In this document: one piece after another, positions 21,668-29,020 of the stretch | Layout: every line of letters begins with the position of its first letter | Numbering within the stretch: position 1 is the stretch's first letter | Virus record (IMG/VR): IMGVR_UViG_3300022700_000127 | Coordinates: 1 to 34,948 of that record | Direction: 5' to 3' (one strand) | Length of the DNA stretch: 34,948 nucleotides | Source of the DNA: a virus | Position numbers and translations under genes: made by a program | The notes under the pieces: generated by a model | Told to the model about the DNA's origin: nothing | The model's database searches: none | What the model saw: the letters and a program-made list of their open reading frames with translations, nothing else

Positions 21668-21845
21668 AAAAATAGAAGATTTACATTTAGAAGATTTAAC
21701 TATATCTCAATTAGAGTCATTACTCCCTGCATATAGAGAAGATGTGGATATGGCAATACAAAACAGAATAAGAGAATTGGAAACATTAGAATCCATAAGA
21801 GACACTCAGAGAAGGATTCAGAAGAGGTTGAATCTAACTGACTAA
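21660..21845 (+). CDS. 61-aa helical hypothetical protein
   Basis: 61 residues, strongly helical and charged (EDLTISQLESLLPAY, AIQNRIRELETLESIRDTQ, RRIQKRLNLTD). It overlaps the upstream gene by 8 bp, with the AT-rich leader 4 bases before its ATG, and lies 51 bp before TerS. It may act with the upstream coiled-coil gene as a pair. Function unknown. Confidence 0.6.
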   Translation: MNKKIEDLHLEDLTISQLESLLPAYREDVDMAIQNRIRELETLESIRDTQRRIQKRLNLTD

Positions 21846-21896
21846 TAATCAGTTTTTTATTTAATTAAAAAGTAGGTAAAGATAGAGATAAACGTA

Positions 21897-22376
21897 ATGG
21901 GAAGAAAACCAGCAGCTTACACAGAGATAAGACGCAATGATATAAGAGAGTTGATGCTTGAGGGTAAATCAACATCTTATATTGTTGCTGTTATGAATAA
22001 TGAGTATGGTATAAGTAGAAAAGCCGTTGAGAAGGATATAACTATAATCTATAAGAGATTAAGAAGTGAATTAGATACTGAAAGTAAAGAGTTAATGCTT
22101 AAACATATTGCTCGATATGAGCAAATATATTCTTTCTATATGGATAAAGGAACTGAAGAAGAACCCAATATGTATTTTAATCCAGAATTAGCTATGAAAG
22201 CATTAGAAAAAAAGGAAAGATTATTAGGATTTTTAAATAAGCAGAATGAGACTATTGTAAATAATTACCAACAAAACAATTACCAACAAAATATAATAAA
22301 TGATGAAGTACTTAATATGTTAAAATCAAATGATGTAGATGGTTTAAAGAATATGTTAAATGAAGAAAATGATTAA
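21897..22376 (+). CDS. terS: Terminase small subunit
   Basis: 159 residues. The N-terminal region (about 10-60, RNDIRELMLEGKSTSYIVAVMNNEYGIS, KAVEKDITIIYKRL) is a helix-turn-helix domain of the kind by which TerS binds the packaging site. The middle is a helical oligomerisation part (LMLKHIARYEQIYSFYM, LAMKALEKKERLLGFL). The C-terminus is Asn/Gln-rich (ETIVNNYQQNN) and then acidic, as in many TerS proteins that contact the large subunit. It lies one gene upstream of TerL. The pac/cos site is not identified. The assignment rests on domain pattern and location. Confidence 0.82.
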   Translation: MGRKPAAYTEIRRNDIRELMLEGKSTSYIVAVMNNEYGISRKAVEKDITIIYKRLRSELDTESKELMLKHIARYEQIYSFYMDKGTEEEPNMYFNPELAMKALEKKERLLGFLNKQNETIVNNYQQNNYQQNIINDEVLNMLKSNDVDGLKNMLNEEND

Positions 22377-22381
22377 TTATT

Positions 22382-22660
22382 ATGATGGAAATTGAAGAGT
22401 ATTATGCTGTAAAAAGACTAACAAAACTTGAGAGAAGATTATTGGATGAAGGTTATTGGAGTTTTGGGTTTACTGATCCAAATAAACAAGAAGGGGTAAT
22501 CTTTCATTCAACTCTTAAATGGGATGATATGATAGTTGTAATTCTTGATGGTAAAAATAAGAACCAATTAATAACTGAGCAGGAAATAATTAATTATTTA
22601 GATAATCCACCATCATCTAAAACCATAGAAAAAATTAAAAATAAGAGCTTTTTAGACTAA
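22382..22660 (+). CDS. Hypothetical protein between the terminase genes
   Basis: 92 residues, mixed alpha/beta. YYAVKRLTKLERRLLDEGYWSFGF near the start, WDDMIVVILDGKNKN in the middle (hydrophobic strand then turn), and a helical LITEQEIINYLDNPPSSKTIEKIKNKS. Five bp separate it from terS and 21 bp from terL. Because it lies inside the terminase unit it may take part in packaging, but nothing in the sequence shows how. Function unknown. Confidence 0.65.
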   Translation: MMEIEEYYAVKRLTKLERRLLDEGYWSFGFTDPNKQEGVIFHSTLKWDDMIVVILDGKNKNQLITEQEIINYLDNPPSSKTIEKIKNKSFLD

Positions 22661-22681
22661 AAATATAGGGTTGTAATAGTA

Positions 22682-24175
22682 GTGAACGATAAACTAACAA
22701 AAGAGCAAAAAAATGCATTAAAAATCGAAATTCGAAGGGAATTATTTAGGAAATCATTCTTTGAATTTGTGAAGTGGGCAGCTAAACTATTAGAACCAAA
22801 TACTCCTTGGTCTTGGACTAAGTATCACGAGTATCTTTGTGATGTATTACAAGCAGAAACAATTCGAATTAAAGAAGGTAGAGAAAGAGATAAGCATCTT
22901 ATCATTAATGTACCCTTTAGAAGTGGTAAGAGCTTAATTACTTCAGTATGTTATCCAATATGGTCTTGGATTATAAATCCTACAATGGGATTTATTAATC
23001 TGTCTTATAGTGACAATCTGTCAACAACCCATTCCAATAAAGTATTTGCAATAATAAATAACCCCAAATTTCAAGAACTTTTTAATTGGCAGTTTGATGA
23101 TCAACAAAGGTCAAAGACCGATTTTAAATTAAAAAATGGTGGTGAAAGACAATCAGGTGGTGTAACAGGAACAGTTTTAGGTAAGGGTGCTGATGTAATT
23201 GTAATTGATGATGGTAATAATACACGTAGATTATCAGAGGTAGAGAGAAATAATACTATAGAGGCATGGAGAGATACAATTTCAACAAGACTGAATAACC
23301 CCAAAACAGGACTGTTTATTAACATTCAACAAAGACTCCATCATCAAGACCTTACTGGTTATTTATTGGAAAATGAACCAGATAATTGGCATCACATTTG
23401 TTTACCTGCAACTGTTGATGATAATGTATCACCAAAAGAATTAGTTGATATATATGACAGTGATGGTTATCTATGGCAAGATAGGTTTTCAAAAAAGGTT
23501 CTAAATAATTATTTGACAGTACTTGGAACAACAGGATATAATAATCAGCTTCAGCAAAAAGCAATTGCAGATGAGGGTAATATAATTAAAAGGGATTGGA
23601 TACCAATTATATCATATGAAGAGTTTAAACAATTATTGGATGCTGGTGTAAATTCACTAACAAAAAAAGAAAGAAAGCATACAGTAAAATGGGAAATGTT
23701 TATTGACAGTGCTTATACTTCTAAACAATCCAATGACCCATCTGCTGTATTAGTTGCAACTAAATTTAATGATAATTTATATGTTAGAAAAGCATTTAGA
23801 CAATGGCTTGAATTTCCTGAACTAATAAAAAAGATAAAACAAATACACAGTCTATATTGCAGTAATTCATCAAGAGTATTTATTGAAGCTAAAGCAAGTG
23901 GATTGGACATTATTAATTCACTTAAAGGTAATTCTAAATTAAATGTAGTAAAACTGCCAACACCTATTGATGATAAAGAAACAAGATTAAATTCAGTATC
24001 ACCATATATAGAAGCAGGTAGATTTATTTTAATTGAAGACCCATCTAATGATATGGTTATAGATGAAATGTCAATGTTTCCTAATGCAAAGCATGATGAT
24101 ATAATGGATGTTTCAGTATATGCTCTTCAAAAATATATAGCTAAAGCATCGAACTTTAATTATGCGTTAACATAA
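22682..24175 (+). CDS. terL: Terminase large subunit
   Basis: 497 residues, the ATP-driven packaging motor and nuclease. Walker A is P78-FRSGKS-84 and Walker B about 170-177 (ADVIVIDD). The C-terminal nuclease has a first acidic motif at about D342 (MFIDSAYTSK), a second around 398 (VFIEAKASG) and a third near 470 (AKHDDIMD). All are in the order expected for the RNase H-like fold. Start codon is GTG; the first in-frame ATG lies about 10 codons later. It sits with terS, but the portal is 10 kb away on the circle, which is unusual. It is followed after 33 bp by the tail chaperone. Confidence 0.93.
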   Translation: MNDKLTKEQKNALKIEIRRELFRKSFFEFVKWAAKLLEPNTPWSWTKYHEYLCDVLQAETIRIKEGRERDKHLIINVPFRSGKSLITSVCYPIWSWIINPTMGFINLSYSDNLSTTHSNKVFAIINNPKFQELFNWQFDDQQRSKTDFKLKNGGERQSGGVTGTVLGKGADVIVIDDGNNTRRLSEVERNNTIEAWRDTISTRLNNPKTGLFINIQQRLHHQDLTGYLLENEPDNWHHICLPATVDDNVSPKELVDIYDSDGYLWQDRFSKKVLNNYLTVLGTTGYNNQLQQKAIADEGNIIKRDWIPIISYEEFKQLLDAGVNSLTKKERKHTVKWEMFIDSAYTSKQSNDPSAVLVATKFNDNLYVRKAFRQWLEFPELIKKIKQIHSLYCSNSSRVFIEAKASGLDIINSLKGNSKLNVVKLPTPIDDKETRLNSVSPYIEAGRFILIEDPSNDMVIDEMSMFPNAKHDDIMDVSVYALQKYIAKASNFNYALT

Positions 24176-24208
24176 TAAACAGAAGAATTTTAAATTAAAA
24201 TAATATAT

Positions 24209-25024
24209 ATGAAGACAATAGAATTTAAAGGAGAAAAATATAAAGTCCCTACAAGTTGGAGTGAAATTACTCTTGAAAAACAAATACAGGTATCAAATGA
24301 TCAAACTGAATTTAAGAATGATATAACAAAAAAATTATCTCTTATATCTGCATATGCAGAAATACCTATTGATATAATAAAACATTCAACACCAGCAGAG
24401 GCTGGTAAGTTATTTCAGCATATGAAGTTTTTAAAAAATGATATACCTGACAAGCAAATTGCTGAATTTACATTTAAAGGAGATAAGTATTATGTAGCTC
24501 AGAATTTACTGGATAGTGAATTTCAGGATTATTTATCAATGGAGATTGCAATACAGAATAATGAGGGTAAAATATATAATGCACTACCACAAATGATTGC
24601 TGTACTTTGTAAAAAACAAAAGGAAGATGGTGAGTTGGAAACCCTTGATGATTATGATGTCAATGAAAGAGCAGAGATGTTTAAACAACTTCCAATCTCA
24701 ATAGCTAATGGTTTAGCGGTTTTTTTTTATCAATCAGAGAAAATCTCCAAAATACGTTCCCTCCTATATTCGAACAAAAACCAGATAATACTGAAGAAGG
24801 CAGAAGAAGTAGAGAATACTTTGAAAAAACAGGGTGGAAAGGGGTTGCTATCTCGCTTGCTAATTGGGATTTTACTAAGTTACATAAGATATATAAAACG
24901 AATTGCGCAGAAGTCCTCGAATTCTACTCAATCAAAATCCTTCACTCACAAATGGAAAATGATTTGCAGGAAATTCGCAATAAAAAACTTAAGCATCAAC
25001 AAAAAGCAAAAAAATAAAAAATGA
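24209..25024 (+). CDS. Tail assembly chaperone with probable -1 frameshift (G/GT-like)
   Basis: The unshifted product is 271 residues. Residues 1-173 read as a conventional helical chaperone (YKVPTSWSEITLEKQIQVS, KKLSLISAYAEIPIDIIK, ending LPISIANGLAVFF). After the T-run at 24720-24728 the frame continues as a very basic tail. The -1 frame gives instead LSIRENLQNTFPPIFEQ, later TGWKGVAISLANWDFTKLHKI and TNCAEVLEFYSIKILHSQ, ending at 25017. The fusion of 269 residues looks much more like a folded protein. Tail chaperones of long-tailed phages commonly use such a shift to make short and extended forms that guide the tape measure. A homopolymer error is the main alternative. TTTTAAATTAAAA precedes the ATG. 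Confidence 0.7.
   Translation: MKTIEFKGEKYKVPTSWSEITLEKQIQVSNDQTEFKNDITKKLSLISAYAEIPIDIIKHSTPAEAGKLFQHMKFLKNDIPDKQIAEFTFKGDKYYVAQNLLDSEFQDYLSMEIAIQNNEGKIYNALPQMIAVLCKKQKEDGELETLDDYDVNERAEMFKQLPISIANGLAVFFYQSEKISKIRSLLYSNKNQIILKKAEEVENTLKKQGGKGLLSRLLIGILLSYIRYIKRIAQKSSNSTQSKSFTHKWKMICRKFAIKNLSINKKQKNKK
24721..24727 (+). other. Candidate -1 slippery heptamer T TTT TTT
   Basis: In the frame of the gene at 24209 the codons are GTT TTT TTT TAT, so T TTT TTT is a perfect X XXY YYZ site inside a nine-T run. Slippage by -1 joins residue 173 to a frame that stays open for 96 codons to the stop at 25015-25017. No obvious downstream pseudoknot was identified by eye. Confidence 0.6.
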
Positions 25025-25113
25025 TTTGGAAATTAAAATTATTATTTATATATTTGAATTGAATTCTGTTATAAGTTCTTTTAAAAGTTTTTTCATTAGT
25101 TTAATTTAATTAT

Positions 25114-25151
25114 AAAAAGGCAGTGGGTAATTTTCCCCTGCCTTTTTTTTT
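25114..25151 (+). terminator. Intrinsic terminator after the tail chaperone
   Basis: AAAAAGGCAGTGGG pairs with CCCCTGCCTTTTT (one bulged base), running into nine T residues. It ends the transcript from the sigma/terminase region; a TCGTTATTA motif follows 12 bp later. The gap from 25025 to 25187 has no gene besides this. Confidence 0.9.
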
Positions 25152-25162
25152 GTTAATTTCTG

Positions 25163-25171
25163 TCGTTATTA
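25163..25171 (+). promoter_or_regulatory. TCGTTATTA motif, candidate late promoter for the tail genes
   Basis: Exact 9-mer followed by TAAAAAGGT, 25 bp before the ATG at 25188 and 12 bp after an intrinsic terminator. With the copy at 2172 it is the clearest case of terminator plus motif. Confidence 0.6.
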
Positions 25172-25187
25172 TAAAAAGGTTATAAAA

Positions 25188-25643
25188 ATGACATTAGATA
25201 GTTTCTTAGAATACTTCAAAAAAATAAGCACATCACATAGAGAGGTAAAGGATTTTTACGTTGGTAGTGATTACAATCAAGCAGAGCAAGTAACTCATAA
25301 ATACCCAATGATTTTTTATGAATTGCCTTATTTTATAAACTACTCCCTTAACCCATCAAGATTAGTAGATGAGGTTCAATTCTCATTTAATGTATTTGTT
25401 TCTAGTAATTGGGATAATATAAATGATGATCATAAAGCAATCTCAATGGCAAAAGAGATTGGTGATGGTATTATCACATATATTAATGAGAAATCAAATA
25501 AATTTATATTTACAAGAGTAGATGCAACATCAGTGAGAGAGTTTACTGATGACAGTGTAGCTGGTATGAGGTATGAGACAACTCTGCAACTACCAAGAGA
25601 GATATGTGAGAGTACAAATTGGGTTGATATATTTAACTTTTAA
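25188..25643 (+). CDS. Tail completion/terminator protein
   Basis: 151 residues, mixed alpha/beta. FLEYFKKISTSHREVKDFYVG, then KYPMIFYELP, VQFSFNVFVSSNW, SMAKEIGDGIITYINE and AGMRYETTLQLPREIC follow the order (helix, strand, strand, helix, strand) of small phage tail-terminator proteins that cap the tail tube or join it to the neck. It is the first gene after a terminator and a candidate late promoter and precedes a neck-like gene and the long tail genes. Family assignment is by fold pattern only. Confidence 0.6.
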   Translation: MTLDSFLEYFKKISTSHREVKDFYVGSDYNQAEQVTHKYPMIFYELPYFINYSLNPSRLVDEVQFSFNVFVSSNWDNINDDHKAISMAKEIGDGIITYINEKSNKFIFTRVDATSVREFTDDSVAGMRYETTLQLPREICESTNWVDIFNF

Positions 25644-25669
25644 TTAAAAAAAAATAATATGAAAGATAT

Positions 25670-26134
25670 ATGGCATTAACAAAGGACATAAAAGATGAGT
25701 TGCAATTGCTACTGAAGGATTTAATTCCACAGTTAAATAAACTTACAATTAGGTATATGACTCAAAATGGCATTGAGAAGGGTTCTAATTTAACTAAATC
25801 AGTTGAGTATGACCTTGAGGATAGTGGAATTCAACTTGTAGCAAATAACTATTGGTATTATGCTTCTCAGGGACGTAGAGCAAGGACATCTAAAGTACCA
25901 ATTAAAGCACTTATTGACTATATAAAGAGATATAATATAAGACCAAGGGGTAGTCAGACAATAAATCAATTAGCATTTGCAATACAGACAAGTATATATA
26001 GGCAGGGTATTAACCCTAAAAATTATGCTCAAAAGGTTATAGATGGGGTTGCTGATCTGACACAAGAGACACTTTTAAATGAACTCTCTGAGGACATTGC
26101 AAATGAAATAATAAATAAATTAAAACAAAAATAA
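25670..26134 (+). CDS. Neck/tail completion protein (HK97 gp10-like pattern)
   Basis: 154 residues. An N-terminal helix (IKDELQLLLKDLIPQLNKLTIRYM), a beta-rich middle with NNYWYYASQGRRARTSKVPIKALIDYIKRYNIRP and a C-terminal helix pair (INQLAFAIQTSIYRQGINPKNYAQKVID, LSEDIANEIINKLKQ). The GRRA...K.P...I..YI...I.P signature followed by an L-A-F-A-I-x-x-S-I-Y helix is common in small neck proteins of siphoviruses. It follows the tail-terminator-like gene by 26 bp. A role at the head-tail joint is inferred. Confidence 0.6.
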   Translation: MALTKDIKDELQLLLKDLIPQLNKLTIRYMTQNGIEKGSNLTKSVEYDLEDSGIQLVANNYWYYASQGRRARTSKVPIKALIDYIKRYNIRPRGSQTINQLAFAIQTSIYRQGINPKNYAQKVIDGVADLTQETLLNELSEDIANEIINKLKQK

Positions 26135-26136
26135 TT

Positions 26137-26316
26137 ATGCCAACTCCAACAAGTAATGAATCGCATGATGATTTTATAGAAAGATGTGTTCCATACGTTA
26201 TAGATGAGGACAATGAAATAGATGACAATGAGCAAGCTCTTGCTTATTGTGAATCCATTTGGAAAGAACAATCCAATGGATTACAGAAATTACTTTTTAA
26301 ATTAAAAATAGATTAA
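26137..26316 (+). CDS. 59-aa small structural-type protein (D-F-I-x-R-C motif)
   Basis: 59 residues. TPTSNESHDDFIERCVPYVI, then an acidic stretch and EQALAYCESIWKEQ, match a short motif (DFI.RC ... Q..A.C...W) that occurs widely in phages, alone or attached to portal, protease or minor head proteins. It starts two bases after the preceding stop codon. Its end (LLFKLKID) is encoded by the TTTTAAATTAAAA element that precedes the next gene. Both cysteines are present. Function unknown; a head or neck accessory is likely. Confidence 0.62.
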   Translation: MPTPTSNESHDDFIERCVPYVIDEDNEIDDNEQALAYCESIWKEQSNGLQKLLFKLKID

Positions 26317-26321
26317 ATAAA

Positions 26322-29012
26322 ATGGCTGTATATATAGAATGTGATGGTACAAGTGAAAGAGAATTAACGGTAGCACTTGGAATTGATGCTGAATTAAAAA
26401 CACGTACTTGGGTATCTGGTAATTATGAGTATTATGAGGAATATAAAGATGCTCAATTTACTGTATCACCAACACCACAAGAGGATTTAACTATTGACTA
26501 TAGTGTTGAATCATCAAGTGATACATCTGGTAATTGTCAAGAAGGTACTTATACTAGACAATATAAAACAATTGAGTTATTAGCTGGTCAATCAAGTTAT
26601 TCAAAAGAACTTATATATCGTAGAACTGAATGTTATACAAAGACAGGTGCTCCTGAAGGATCACCTTGTACTACACTTGATTGTTTTTGGTATCAAAATT
26701 ATCAGGTAGAAGAGCAAACTGATGCACCTATTTGTGATCCTGCTCCTGATTGTCAGGTAACAATTGATAGTGTAACTGATGTGTCAATAAGAGGTGCTGC
26801 AGATGGTGAGATACAAGCATCAGCAACACCAACTGATGCATCAACATATACTTGGTATTTAAATGGTGTTGAATGGGCATCATTGGCTGATCAATCTGCA
26901 GTTACATTTACTAATTTAGAACCCGGATTTTATAATGTCAGAGCAGATGTGGATACTTGCGTGAATTCAGTAAAAGATGTACAGGTAGAAGAAGGAGCAT
27001 TTAGAACAGGTGATATGCAAATAAGAGAGCCATCTAATTTAACTGCAGCAGAAAATCCAATTTTATATGACATTAAAACAGCAAGATCATCAGATGGTAG
27101 ATATGCTATTTGTGAATTTGAAATAAAAGATGATGCAACAATTCAGGATGGTGATTACTTTAAATTTGTATTGACCTCACCATTTGAATATACACAAACA
27201 TTTTATGCTAAAGGATTTCCAAGCCAATCTAATTATTTTCTTGCAACTCAATTGACCGATGATGATGGTGTGAATTATACTGAAAATACTACTGAGGAAA
27301 TTGCTCAATCATTTGCTGATGCACTTCAACAGGATAAGGTAATACCAAAGGTATATGCTATCTCATATAATGGCGATAGAAAGGTCACATTAAAAGCAAA
27401 AGAGATTACAAATAGATTAACATTGTCAAGTCAAAATGTCTTTACAAATACCTCTAATTTAATTGTAAATAAGATACAGTCAGGTGAGAATAAATATGAT
27501 GGACAACAGCTTGATAGTTATTCAATTTATGTTGAAGTATTTAGAAATGATGATAGTTTTCAATACCCAAATGCAGGACAAAATGATGACTATATTAGAG
27601 TAGCTGAATTAGAACTTCCATTTTCACAGGATAATGATCACAGATTTAATTTATCACCTATTCTGAAAAATGATGTATTTACAACAAGACCAAGACCATC
27701 TAAAACAGGACATACAGTTCAACCAGATATGTTAAAACCATATAAAATAAGATATGGTGAAAAGTATAATGTAATTAAAAATACCAATACAAAGAAGAAA
27801 AGATATAAAGGTTCTTCTGACATTAAATGGTTTATTAATTCAGCATTGGGTCACTATCAGGTGAATGATATGAATGAGCATGGTTTTTTAGGTAATTATT
27901 TTCATAATCTTAAAGCTAATTTTAAGGGTGATATAACTACATCTGCAGATACTCTAACAATTGACATCAATGATTATAAATATGATGACAGTAGAGAGGA
28001 TACTGATTATCAATTTAAATTCATATCTAATAGTATGGGTGATAGTGGATGGCAGACAGGTTCTACATATACATTTACCGGATACCCTGAACCATTTAGC
28101 GATTCAGGTAGTGTTTCTATAAGTGCAGTAACATCTGGTATTACTATAACATATGATAAAGATTGGTATGTTTTAGATTCATTAGACGGTGAGGGAACAA
28201 TTGAAGGATATAGTAATAGAGTTGAAAAAGTAGCTAACATAAATTTTTTAACTAATTCTCCAAATCCAAAATTAATTCAAAGAAATTCACAGGAGTATTT
28301 GTATTTTATTTTGCAGGGTAATTATAATGAAAAACTTATAGTAAAAGGTGACCTGTATTTCTATGATGGCAGTGAAGAATTAGACCAAGAATTTTTTACC
28401 ATACAAGAATCATCTGGTAATACTGCCGGGGGTGTACTTGCACTTAATTTATCATATGATAAGTTAGGACTTAGTGATTATGAGACAACCACAGGTGCTG
28501 AGAGAAGAATTAAAAGAGCTGAGATAGCTGTATATCAACAGGACAGTGGTGGTAATGAATTACCATATACAAATGCAAGGTCATATAGATTTGAATTTAA
28601 AGACAAACCAAGAAAATATGGTGTTATATTCCAGAACAATCTTGGTGGATATGATAGTGTATCATTTGTTGGTATTGTTGAGGAATCAATTAATAGAGAA
28701 TCAGGTAGATATACAGTGCCTGTTGATTATACTATTGATGGTTCTGCAAATGAAGGATTCAAATCCTCAACCACTTATAATACAAGAGTAACTAATAAGG
28801 TAACTGTAAATACAGGGTGGATTGATCAGGATCATTTCAATTGGCTTAAAGAATTAATGCAATCCAATGATATATATTCAATTACAACAGAGAATTTGAA
28901 TTATCTAAATTTAGATAGTTTTAAATATAAAAAATCATCACTTGATGACCTCTATGAAGTTGAGTGTACATTTATCGAAACTATTTATTTAAATTCAATT
29001 GATGTAAATTAA
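26322..29012 (+). CDS. Large tail protein with SprB-like and Ig-like segments
   Basis: 896 residues. An N-terminal Cys-rich part (residues 1-145) is followed by an SprB-like repeat (about 147-225: CQVTIDSVTDVSIRGAADGE, then YTWYLNGVEW and LEPGFYNVRADVDTC). Several beta domains and a conserved C-terminal domain follow (about 765-896: YGVIFQNNLGGYDSVSFVG, TGWIDQDHFNWLKELMQSN, IYSITTEN). The C-terminal style is common in Bacteroidota phage and prophage tail-tip proteins. Position between neck genes and the baseplate-hub-like gene suggests a distal tail or tail-tip component with an adhesin insert. There is no enzymatic motif. The precise place in the virion is inferred. Confidence 0.6.
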   Translation: MAVYIECDGTSERELTVALGIDAELKTRTWVSGNYEYYEEYKDAQFTVSPTPQEDLTIDYSVESSSDTSGNCQEGTYTRQYKTIELLAGQSSYSKELIYRRTECYTKTGAPEGSPCTTLDCFWYQNYQVEEQTDAPICDPAPDCQVTIDSVTDVSIRGAADGEIQASATPTDASTYTWYLNGVEWASLADQSAVTFTNLEPGFYNVRADVDTCVNSVKDVQVEEGAFRTGDMQIREPSNLTAAENPILYDIKTARSSDGRYAICEFEIKDDATIQDGDYFKFVLTSPFEYTQTFYAKGFPSQSNYFLATQLTDDDGVNYTENTTEEIAQSFADALQQDKVIPKVYAISYNGDRKVTLKAKEITNRLTLSSQNVFTNTSNLIVNKIQSGENKYDGQQLDSYSIYVEVFRNDDSFQYPNAGQNDDYIRVAELELPFSQDNDHRFNLSPILKNDVFTTRPRPSKTGHTVQPDMLKPYKIRYGEKYNVIKNTNTKKKRYKGSSDIKWFINSALGHYQVNDMNEHGFLGNYFHNLKANFKGDITTSADTLTIDINDYKYDDSREDTDYQFKFISNSMGDSGWQTGSTYTFTGYPEPFSDSGSVSISAVTSGITITYDKDWYVLDSLDGEGTIEGYSNRVEKVANINFLTNSPNPKLIQRNSQEYLYFILQGNYNEKLIVKGDLYFYDGSEELDQEFFTIQESSGNTAGGVLALNLSYDKLGLSDYETTTGAERRIKRAEIAVYQQDSGGNELPYTNARSYRFEFKDKPRKYGVIFQNNLGGYDSVSFVGIVEESINRESGRYTVPVDYTIDGSANEGFKSSTTYNTRVTNKVTVNTGWIDQDHFNWLKELMQSNDIYSITTENLNYLNLDSFKYKKSSLDDLYEVECTFIETIYLNSIDVN

Positions 29013-29020
29013 AAAATAAA

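Noticed and set aside
23124-23136. Another TTTTAAATTAAAA copy, inside terL
   Set aside because: It encodes FKLK within the terminase and is not followed by a plausible gene start, so it is not counted as a start-proximal element.
25021-25062. 13-codon frame after the tail chaperone
   Set aside because: It overlaps the zero-frame stop of the chaperone, has no leader, and lies before a terminator with no partner gene.
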